A stretch of DNA of 32,917 nucleotides, taken from NCBI GenBank assembly GCA_017743695.1, contig JAGHYK010000004.1, forward strand, positions 1-32,917, read 5' to 3'. Below, in pieces: positions 23,281 through 29,906 of the stretch. Numbering within the stretch: the first letter of the stretch is position 1; the number at the start of each line of letters is the position of its first letter. The notes under the pieces are model-generated. The model ran no database searches. It saw nothing but the letters and a program-made list of their open reading frames with translations, and was not told the DNA's origin. Source of the stretch: Chloroflexota bacterium (GTDB taxonomy: Bacteria; Chloroflexota; Anaerolineae; Anaerolineales; Villigracilaceae). A program made the translations under genes and the position numbers.

Positions 23281-23883
23281 TCAGGATTGAACCCTCTCTT
23301 CAGAAACACGATGTGGAGACTCTCGCTCCGTGAAGCCGCAGATCAAAATCAAGGCGCTGGCGACGGTCTTGCCGGGATTTCGCCAGCGATGGAGCAGATG
23401 GGCCGCAAAGAGCAGACTATCACCGGCTTCCAGCAGGTAGTACTGGTTTTCGACAAAATACTCGATCTGCCCCTGCAGGCAGAACACGAATTCATGGCCG
23501 CTGTGACTCACATTAAAAGGCCCGCTCGATCCACCACTTTCCAGAGTCAGCAGGAACGGTTCCACGCGCCCGATGAAGGTTTCTCCCCCCAACCCTTCCC
23601 ACAGGCCACGGCTGAAAGGGACACGACGTCGAGCGTCCTGTTTCACGAAGACGATGGGTTGGCGGACATGTTCTGGGGCAAAAAACGCAGTGATAGGGAC
23701 GCCTAAAGCATCTGCGAGTTTATAGAGCGTGCTGACAGAAGGAGAAACCCGACCCCGTTCAATGGTGCTTAGCGCATTGGGCGAAAGGCCGCTGCGCGCT
23801 GCAAGCTGTCGCAACGAAATTCCCTTTTCTTCCCGCAGGCGTTTTAAAACTTCGCCCACATTGATTGAAAGAGCATCTCCCAT
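23281..23883 (-). CDS. XRE-family regulator with C-terminal cupin
   Basis: The 200-aa protein has an N-terminal helix-turn-helix of the Cro/XRE type (residues about 10-65, RQLAARSGLSPNALSTIERG) and a C-terminal cupin sensor domain (about 115-185, HEFVFCLQGQIEYFVENQYYLLEAGDSLLF.AHLLHRWRN). Proteins of this design bind a small metabolite in the cupin and control an adjacent catabolic or biosynthetic gene. It is first in an operon with purA and upp, so purine or pyrimidine control is a plausible inference. GAAGGA precedes the ATG. A GGTAAAAT sequence around 23930 may be its -10. Confidence 0.92.
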   Translation of the reverse strand: MGDALSINVGEVLKRLREEKGISLRQLAARSGLSPNALSTIERGRVSPSVSTLYKLADALGVPITAFFAPEHVRQPIVFVKQDARRRVPFSRGLWEGLGGETFIGRVEPFLLTLESGGSSGPFNVSHSGHEFVFCLQGQIEYFVENQYYLLEAGDSLLFAAHLLHRWRNPGKTVASALILICGFTERESPHRVSEERVQS

Positions 23884-24036
23884 TTTTTATCCTTCTCGCT
23901 CGCGAATGTTGTGGCGGAGCGCCGCTTTCATTTTACCTGACTTGACTGCAAAAAGGTGAACTTTCTCACTACCGGGTTCAAAAAGACCACGCAGGTAACT
24001 GCCTACCCTAAGCGGTTGAAGAACTCTCTAACTCCT

Positions 24037-24060
24037 GTCATTGCGAGCGAAGCGCATGTC
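24037..24060 (+). repeat. Degenerate fragment of the dispersed repeat
   Basis: GTCATTGCGAGCGAAGCG begins here and resembles the core of the copies at 5147 and 26972, then diverges. It lies in the gap between two minus-strand genes. Confidence 0.45.
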
Positions 24061-24087
24061 CCGAGCGCAGCGGTGCAAAGGTGCAGG

Positions 24088-24516
24088 TTATGGTTGTGTG
24101 TGAGGGGCCTGCCAGGCAGGGGATTTGTGGACGTGTACCACTTTCCAGGCGCCATCCTGCTTGATCAGGACGCGGCTCTCATTGTGGGCGGCTACCTTTA
24201 CCCCCTCGGGCGTCGCCGTGCTGATCAACAACGTATAGCTGGCGATGGCGGTATCCCCATACCGCTGAATGCGCAAATTCGCCAGATCGAAGCGAGTTGG
24301 GGCATGTTCTCCACCCTCTGCACCGAATACCGTACCCCGCGCGGCATTCGCCTGCATCATGAATTCGTGGAAGGGCAATCCCTCAATCCGATGTGGCGTC
24401 ACCCACCATTCATAAAGCGTCAGGTCCTCTGCCGTCGTGGCGCGATAGGTGGCAATGTCATTTTCCTGGATTGCCTGCAAGTGGCGTAAGAGAAACTCAA
24501 GCACTTCTTTTTCCAT
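24088..24516 (-). CDS. NTF2-like (SnoaL/DUF4440-type) protein
   Basis: This 142-aa protein has the cone-shaped NTF2-like pattern: an N-terminal helix (EKEVLEFLLRHLQAIQENDIATYRATTAEDLTLYEW in outline), then alternating strands ending in WKVVHVHKSPA. The family includes SnoaL-like enzymes, CaMKII-association-like domains and inactive binding proteins, and no catalytic residues can be assigned by eye. I chose the ATG at 24516 (GGGAG upstream); a TTG at 24567 would add 17 residues. It is divergent from thrS. Confidence 0.8.
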   Translation of the reverse strand: MEKEVLEFLLRHLQAIQENDIATYRATTAEDLTLYEWWVTPHRIEGLPFHEFMMQANAARGTVFGAEGGEHAPTRFDLANLRIQRYGDTAIASYTLLISTATPEGVKVAAHNESRVLIKQDGAWKVVHVHKSPAWQAPHTQP

Positions 24517-24662
24517 AAACCCGTCTCCCGAAATCAGGAATGAGCTGCCTGCGGCGCGCTTGCTCAAAGTTTACCACGGCCTTCGATGTCTGGGGTCTAT
24601 CTTCGCCATCTGTACCGTTATCATTTCCATCCTGTTCGCCGCGGTCCGCCGCTTTGCAAACC

Positions 24663-24692
24663 TTGACAATTTTTTAGCTTCCCCTTTAGAAT
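24663..24692 (+). promoter_or_regulatory. thrS promoter
   Basis: A perfect TTGACA (24663-24668) and TAGAAT (24687-24692) are separated by 18 nt. The start near 24700 is immediately upstream of the T-box Stem I (GATGACCGGGACGAGTAAG). Confidence 0.75.
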
Positions 24693-24699
24693 ATCCCCA

Positions 24700-24945
24700 T
24701 CCGCGATGACCGGGACGAGTAAGTGCACGGGTCACCGACAGGGAAAGAAGGCCATAGACTGAGAGCCTTCTGCGGATGGCTGGCGCTGAAAACCCCCCGC
24801 GAGCGAATCCCGGAACCCCGTATTCGGGCAGTATGGGAAACGGCTGACCTCGTTATCGGTCGCAAGAGATGCCCTGAAGTGCTCAGGGCAAATCGGGTGG
24901 AACCGCGTGAGTAAACCTCTCGCCCCGAATGGGTGAGAGGTTTTT
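24700..24945 (+). promoter_or_regulatory. T-box riboswitch controlling thrS
   Basis: The leader has a Stem I start GATGACCGGGACGAGTAAG, a T-box antiterminator GGGTGGAACCGCG (24895-24907) and an intrinsic terminator: CCTCTCGCCC (24916-24925) pairs with GGGTGAGAGG (24931-24940), followed by five T. A candidate Thr specifier ACC lies at 24792-24794 in CTGAAAACCCCC. Uncharged tRNA-Thr should favour readthrough into thrS. Confidence 0.93.
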
Positions 24946-24968
24946 CTATCTCTGGCTGGAGGTTTGAA

Positions 24969-26771
24969 ATGTCACAGCAACGCTATCAGGATTCCCTGCT
25001 CTATCGCATTCGCCATTCAGCAGCGCATGTCATGGCGCAGGCGGTGCTGGAAATGTTCCCGGAAGGCAAGATCGCCATCGGGCCGCCGGTTGAAGATGGT
25101 TTCTATTACGACTTTGATTTGCCACGCTCGCTCACTCCAGAAGACCTGGAGAAAATCGAGGCGCGCATGAAGGAAATTCTGCGCGGCAACCATCCCTTCA
25201 TCCGTAAAGTGGTCACGGCGGAGGAGGCGCGGCAAATCTTCCGCGATCAACCTTATAAGCTCGAACTGATTGACGATCTGGAACGCGGCGAAATGGATGA
25301 ACATGGTCAACCTCTGGCAGAGAAGCCGGAGATCTCCATCTACCAGCACGATACTTTTGTGGATCTGTGCCGCGGCCCCCATGTCGAAAATACTTCCCAG
25401 ATCAACCCTGATGCGGTGAAACTGCTCTCGGTCGCCGGCGCTTACTGGCGTGGGGACGAAAAAAACAAGATGCTCCAGCGTATCTATGGCACGGCATGGG
25501 AGACAAAAGAAGAATTGGAGCATTATCTCTGGCAGAAGGAGGAGGCGAAAAAGCGCGATCATCGCAAGCTGGGACGCGAACTGGAAATCTACTTCTTCGA
25601 TGACGAGGTTGGCCCCGGCCTGCCGCTGTGGATGCCCAACGGCGGCGTATTGATCGAGGAGCTGGAAAAGCTGGCGAAAGAGATGGAAGAACGCGCCGGG
25701 TATGTACGCGTGCGTACACCGCATATCACCAAAGAGAATCTCTACATCCGTTCCGGCCACATTCCGCTCTACCAGGATTCGATGTACCCACCCATGGAGC
25801 TGGAAGGGGTGCGCTACTATCTCAAGCCGATGAACTGCCCGATGCACCACAAAATCTTCGCCAGCAAGTTGCGCACCTATCGCGATCTGCCGCTGCGTCT
25901 GGCCGAATACGGTACCTGTTACCGCTACGAAAAATCCGGCGAGCTTTTCGGACTGATGCGCGTGCGCTCCCTGCAAATGAATGATGCCCATATTTATTGT
26001 TCGGAAGAGCAGTTCGAGGAAGAATTTATGGGCGTGATCGCGATGTATCAGGAGTATTTCCGCATCTTTGGCATTGAAAAGTATGTCATGCGCCTCAGCC
26101 TCCACAGCAAAGCCGGATTGGGGAAAAAGTATGTGGATAACGAGTACCTCTGGCAACGTACAGAGGACATGGTACGGAATGTGCTGCGTCGCCACAATGT
26201 GCCCTTTGTCGAAGCAGAAGATGAAGCCGCATTCTATGGGCCGAAGGTGGATGTTCAAATCTGGAGCGCTATCGGGCGGGAGTTTACACTGGCGACCAAT
26301 CAGGTAGATTTTGCGGTGCCGGCACGCTTCGACCTCAAGTTTATCAACCGGGAAGGAAAGGAAGAAGTACCCCTGTGCATCCATCGTGCGCCGCTCTCCA
26401 CCCACGAGCGCATGATCGGCTTCCTGTTGGAGCACTATGCCGGCGCCTTCCCGCCCTGGCTGGCGCCGGAGCAGGTGCGCGTCATCCCGATTACCGATGC
26501 GCAGAATGAATATGCGGAAAAGATCGCCCGACGACTGCGTGAAGAACACATCCGCGTTCAGGCTGATCTCGGCTCGGATCGCATGAACGCCAAAATCCGC
26601 GATGCGCAACGGATGAAAGTGCCCTATATGCTGATCGTCGGCGCGAAAGAGATGGAGGCGGGCCGCGTCTCCCTGCGCCTGCGTGATGGCAGCCAGCAGA
26701 ACAATCTGGAGCTGGAGGAATTCATCGCCCGCATCCGTGACCGCATCGCGCGCCGCGCCCCGGAGCTGTGA
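24969..26771 (+). CDS. thrS: Threonyl-tRNA synthetase without TGS domain
   Basis: This class II synthetase charges tRNA-Thr. The ATG at 24969 follows GGAGGT; upstream codons lie in the leader terminator. The 600-aa protein begins directly with the editing domain (HSAAH near 16, and CRGPH near 136), so the N-terminal TGS domain of the usual ~640-aa enzyme is absent. The catalytic core has MNCPMHH (zinc Cys), motif 2 region RYEKSGELFGLMRVRSLQMNDAHIYC (shown in outline; zinc His), and motif 3 HRAPLSTHERMIGFL with the third zinc ligand. The anticodon-binding domain follows (VIPITDAQNEYAEKIA...). Unlike many ThrRS, LQMNDAH replaces FTQDDAH. Confidence 0.96.
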   Translation: MSQQRYQDSLLYRIRHSAAHVMAQAVLEMFPEGKIAIGPPVEDGFYYDFDLPRSLTPEDLEKIEARMKEILRGNHPFIRKVVTAEEARQIFRDQPYKLELIDDLERGEMDEHGQPLAEKPEISIYQHDTFVDLCRGPHVENTSQINPDAVKLLSVAGAYWRGDEKNKMLQRIYGTAWETKEELEHYLWQKEEAKKRDHRKLGRELEIYFFDDEVGPGLPLWMPNGGVLIEELEKLAKEMEERAGYVRVRTPHITKENLYIRSGHIPLYQDSMYPPMELEGVRYYLKPMNCPMHHKIFASKLRTYRDLPLRLAEYGTCYRYEKSGELFGLMRVRSLQMNDAHIYCSEEQFEEEFMGVIAMYQEYFRIFGIEKYVMRLSLHSKAGLGKKYVDNEYLWQRTEDMVRNVLRRHNVPFVEAEDEAAFYGPKVDVQIWSAIGREFTLATNQVDFAVPARFDLKFINREGKEEVPLCIHRAPLSTHERMIGFLLEHYAGAFPPWLAPEQVRVIPITDAQNEYAEKIARRLREEHIRVQADLGSDRMNAKIRDAQRMKVPYMLIVGAKEMEAGRVSLRLRDGSQQNNLELEEFIARIRDRIARRAPEL

Positions 26772-26837
26772 GCCAGGGGCAGCAAAAGCACACCAGCTGG
26801 CGGAGATTCGCTCACCCTCCGGCATTCCTCATCCTTC

Positions 26838-26870
26838 GTGGACGGTAGAAGGGGGAAGCAGCCCGTCCAC
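26838..26870 (+). other. Hairpin downstream of thrS
   Basis: GTGGACGG and CCGTCCAC form an 8-bp stem around a 17-nt loop, without a T run. It may mark the thrS transcript end, but evidence is weak. The remaining gap up to 27034 holds the dispersed repeat and no gene. Confidence 0.3.
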
Positions 26871-26971
26871 AGGGGAAGGATGGCGAATAGACGCCGGGGG
26901 AATGGACACGGGAGAGGGCAGACCAGAAGGCCGCAGGCAGGGCCCCCCCAGCCTGTCAAACTGAACCCTGG

Positions 26972-27016
26972 CCTGGGGATTGCTTCGTCGCCTGGAACGC
27001 TCCTCGCAATGACATA
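26972..27016 (-). repeat. Dispersed repeat, half copy between thrS and GT4 gene
   Basis: On the minus strand this reads TATGTCATTGCGAGGAGCG, then TTCCAGG in place of TTCTTTG, then CGACGAAGCAATCCCCAGG. It matches the left arm at 5147-5191 nearly base for base. It lies at the convergent end of two transcription units. Confidence 0.85.
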
Positions 27017-27034
27017 CACAACCGGACTGAATCG

Positions 27035-28282
27035 TTACCTTCCCTGCAGGACTTCCTGATAGACTTCTACAATGCGGGGAGCAATATGTTCCCAATGGTA
27101 AGAACGGGCATAGCTGGCGGCTTGCAGGCTCATGCGCTGGCGGGTTTCCTCCTGGGTCAGCAACAGCAACATGCGCTGGCAGAGCGCTGAAACATCCCGA
27201 TCCGGGACGTGAAAGCCGGTCTCCCCATCGCGCACCAGGAAGGCCAGCCCTCCCACCTGCGAAGCAATGACCGGCGTGCCACAGGCCATCGCCTCCAGCG
27301 CCACCATTCCGAAAGATTCGTAATGCGAGGGCACGACCACCATTTCAGCAGCCGAGTAGTAATAGGGGAGTATATCCTGACTGCGTTTTCCCAGAAAAAG
27401 GACCCGGTCATCGAGGCAAAGCTCGGTGCATAACTGCCGCAAGCGTCGCATTTCGTCATCCATCTTTTCTGCGTCTTGATCCGGATCACCTCCAATGATG
27501 ATCAGGCAAATTTTGCTGATGGAATGCCTCTGGCGCAGGCAGGCCATGGCCTGGATCAGCGTTTCCAGGCCTTTCAAGGGTTCAATGCGCCCGACAAAAA
27601 GGATGAAGCGCTCTTCCTCTGGCAATCCAAGATACATTTTTGCTTCATCCTCAGGAATAGGATAGAAATGCGCCCCATCTACGCCTGGAGGGATCACACG
27701 CAGGCGACGCCCAGAAGCACGGTAGAGCAATTTGAGCTGGGCCTCCTCCGCCGGCGTGGCTGCGATCACGCGTTCGACGCGACGCACCAGATGATGTTCG
27801 GCGCGCAGCCGTTCGGGGGGCTCCTGTTCCGCTGGACTGTTGGCGACGCGGTTTTTCATCTCTCCTAAGGTGTGAAACATGTGCACGATGGGTGTTTCCC
27901 CCCAGGCCTCAGAGAGTTTTTCGGCAGCCAGGCCTGAAAGCCAGTAATGACTGTGAATGACATCATAGCGAATGTTTCGCTCGGCCGCGAAGCGTTGAAT
28001 CCCTTCCACAAATTCGGGCAGATAGCTCAAAAGCTCATGCTTCGGGCGCGGTTGTTCCGGGCCGGCCGGTACATGCACCACTCGATTCCCATAGCCCAGG
28101 TCATGCACGATGTGGGGCACATGTTCATCTTGAGAGCGGGTGAATACATCTACGTGGATGCCCATCCTGCCTAACTGGCGGGTCAGATCGCGCACATAAA
28201 CGTTCATCCCGCCGGTATCCTTCCCGCCTAAGGTCGCCAGCGGACAGGTGTGATAGGAGATCATGGCGATATTCAGCGTCAT
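27035..28282 (-). CDS. GT4 glycosyltransferase (MshA / sucrose-phosphate-synthase-like)
   Basis: This 415-aa retaining GT-B transferase has the N-terminal glycine loop LGGKDTGGMNVYVRDL, HSHYWLSG, the donor-phosphate segment FVGRIEPLKGLETLI, and the EX7E motif in ESFGMVALEAMACGTPVIAS. The pattern, GGMNVYVRDLTRQLG with SHYWLSG, is close to MshA (inositol-phosphate GlcNAc transferase) and to sucrose-phosphate synthases. No mycothiol gene is nearby, so the substrate is undetermined. I chose the ATG at 28282, which overlaps the methyltransferase stop (ATGA); the frame is open 21 codons further inside that gene. Confidence 0.92.
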   Translation of the reverse strand: MTLNIAMISYHTCPLATLGGKDTGGMNVYVRDLTRQLGRMGIHVDVFTRSQDEHVPHIVHDLGYGNRVVHVPAGPEQPRPKHELLSYLPEFVEGIQRFAAERNIRYDVIHSHYWLSGLAAEKLSEAWGETPIVHMFHTLGEMKNRVANSPAEQEPPERLRAEHHLVRRVERVIAATPAEEAQLKLLYRASGRRLRVIPPGVDGAHFYPIPEDEAKMYLGLPEEERFILFVGRIEPLKGLETLIQAMACLRQRHSISKICLIIIGGDPDQDAEKMDDEMRRLRQLCTELCLDDRVLFLGKRSQDILPYYYSAAEMVVVPSHYESFGMVALEAMACGTPVIASQVGGLAFLVRDGETGFHVPDRDVSALCQRMLLLLTQEETRQRMSLQAASYARSYHWEHIAPRIVEVYQEVLQGR

Positions 28283-29685
28283 AATGTCCTGAGCCAGTGC
28301 CTGGGATAGTGGTTTTTCAGAATTCCCTGGACGCGTTTTCCCCATCCGAGCGGCCAGCCCTCCACGCAGACCAGCACCCAGCCATCGCTGCCGGCGGAGG
28401 GGAGAGGTTCCCCTCGCAGATAGGCCGCGATCTCGGCGCTTTGAGCGGGGAAATCCATCACTTGCTGCACCTCCTGAGGGCGCAGAAAGAGCGCCAGCGC
28501 ATGGGAGGGTTCAAAGCGATTTTTCTTGAAGCTACCCACCCATAGCCCACGGTTGACATGACGCAGGCCTTCCAGAGGGGGCAGAGGAAAAGGGGAAAAA
28601 TACAACCGCTCACCCCATACAAAGAGGGGCGATGATTCGTTCAGGCGCGAGGACGGGGAAAAGACCTGAGCGGCGAACTCTTGCCAGAGCCTCCGCTGCA
28701 GCGAAGAAAGAGCCGCAGCAGGCGTAGCGACAGGGATATGCGCAGAGGATGGGGCATCTTTGCGCTGCAAAAGGCACAGGAAGTGACCCTCCGCAGGCAG
28801 GCGATGGGGAAACAGGCGCAAAGCCCCCTCCAGCGCTGCGGCGATGGAGGCAGAAGGCGGGCGGGGCAGCCAGTCCGGACGTCCTCCCATAGCGCCCTCC
28901 ACGCGAGGGAGAGGCAGCAGCGTGAAATGGGGATGTTCCTCCAGAAACTGCGCAATCACGCCTTCGTTTTCTTCCGGCGCAAAGGTACAGGTCGAATACA
29001 GCAGCCATCCCCCCGGTCGAACCAGGCGAGCCGCCAGGCGCAGAAGCACGATTTGACGCGCGGCGCACCCCTCGATCATCGCCTCAGACCAGTAGGAGGG
29101 AGCCTGTGGGTCCTTGCGGAACATGCCCTCTCCTGAGCAGGGAGCGTCTAAGAGGACGCGGTCGAACGTGTCGCCGAAATGGGATACCAGGCGTTCTGGT
29201 GATTCGTTCGTGACGATCACGTTGGGCGCGCCCCAGCGTTCCACGTTCATCACCAGTTGCCCGAGCCGTTTTTCTTTGATCTCGTTGGCGATGAGCAGCC
29301 CTTCACCTTGCATCAGGGATGCCAGATGGGTTGTCTTGCCCCCAGGGGAGGCGGCGAGATCGAGCACTCGTTCGCCTTGACGTGGGGCAAGCGACTCCGC
29401 GACTGCCATTGCCGAGGGTTCTTGCAGATAATACAGCCCGGCCAGATGAAAGGGATGTTTGCCGGGGCGGTCCTCCGCCGCAACCAGGAAGGCGGAAGGG
29501 CACCATGGGATACCAGATTCCAGCGTGAAGGGGCTGATGCGAGCGAAGGCTTCCGCAGAAAGTTTGAGCGTGTTCACCCGCAGACCATTCTGCGGCGGCG
29601 CTGAGAGCGACTGATAGAAAAGGGGATATTCATCCCCCAGGAAACGGCGCATCCGTTCAAGGAAGAGGGGAGGAAAGCGTTCCAT
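28279..29685 (-). CDS. RsmF/NOP2-family RNA m5C methyltransferase
   Basis: The protein methylates a cytosine C5 in rRNA (RsmF/YebU-like) using SAM. It has the SAM loop LDLAASPGGKTTHLA, DAPCSGEGMFRKDP (with the PC cysteine) and STCTFAPEENE (catalytic TC cysteine), followed by a C-terminal PUA-like region as in RsmF. An ATG at 29694 and one at 29685 are both in frame (MERMERF). A CATAAT hexamer overlaps the first ATG and lies seven bases before the second, matching the leaderless spacing elsewhere in the window, so I prefer 29685 (468 aa). The stop overlaps the GT4 start. Confidence 0.92.
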   Translation of the reverse strand: MERFPPLFLERMRRFLGDEYPLFYQSLSAPPQNGLRVNTLKLSAEAFARISPFTLESGIPWCPSAFLVAAEDRPGKHPFHLAGLYYLQEPSAMAVAESLAPRQGERVLDLAASPGGKTTHLASLMQGEGLLIANEIKEKRLGQLVMNVERWGAPNVIVTNESPERLVSHFGDTFDRVLLDAPCSGEGMFRKDPQAPSYWSEAMIEGCAARQIVLLRLAARLVRPGGWLLYSTCTFAPEENEGVIAQFLEEHPHFTLLPLPRVEGAMGGRPDWLPRPPSASIAAALEGALRLFPHRLPAEGHFLCLLQRKDAPSSAHIPVATPAAALSSLQRRLWQEFAAQVFSPSSRLNESSPLFVWGERLYFSPFPLPPLEGLRHVNRGLWVGSFKKNRFEPSHALALFLRPQEVQQVMDFPAQSAEIAAYLRGEPLPSAGSDGWVLVCVEGWPLGWGKRVQGILKNHYPRHWLRTL

Positions 29686-29692
29686 GCGTTCC

Positions 29693-29698
29693 ATTATG
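29693..29698 (-). promoter_or_regulatory. Possible leaderless -10 of the RNA methyltransferase gene
   Basis: CATAAT on the minus strand, one base from consensus, is followed by seven bases (GGAACGC) and an ATG at 29685. No ribosome binding site precedes either candidate start. Confidence 0.4.
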
Positions 29699-29806
29699 CC
29701 ATAATGGAAAAGGAGGCAGAGGGAGCTCTCTCAGTAAATGGCGCAGGGGGCGGCGCCTGTGGGCGCGGATAGTATACGCACTGTTCAATCCCTGAAGAAA
29801 AGGGGT

Positions 29807-29832
29807 GGACTTCTCCACCCAGGGAGAAGTCC
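29807..29832 (-). terminator. Terminator-like hairpin beyond the P1B ATPase gene
   Basis: GGACTTCTCC and GGAGAAGTCC form a perfect 10-bp stem with a 6-nt loop. TTTT follows on the plus strand; on the minus strand ACCCCTTTTC follows. It lies about 75 nt past the ATPase stop, so it probably ends that minus-strand operon. The T tract is stronger on the plus strand, where no upstream gene is seen. Confidence 0.6.
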
Positions 29833-29906
29833 TTTTGTCCGCAGAATGGCTTGATTGAAAACGCTAATGAAAAGCCTTTGTTCGGAGCCGGCTGGAGCGC
29901 GAGGCC

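Noticed and set aside
21922-23706. 594-codon open frame antisense to purA
   Set aside because: It mirrors purA and the XRE gene, which have intact family motifs; the frame is a by-product of GC-rich coding sequence.
25017-26825. 602-codon open frame antisense to thrS
   Set aside because: thrS motifs on the opposite strand are complete; the antisense product has no family features.
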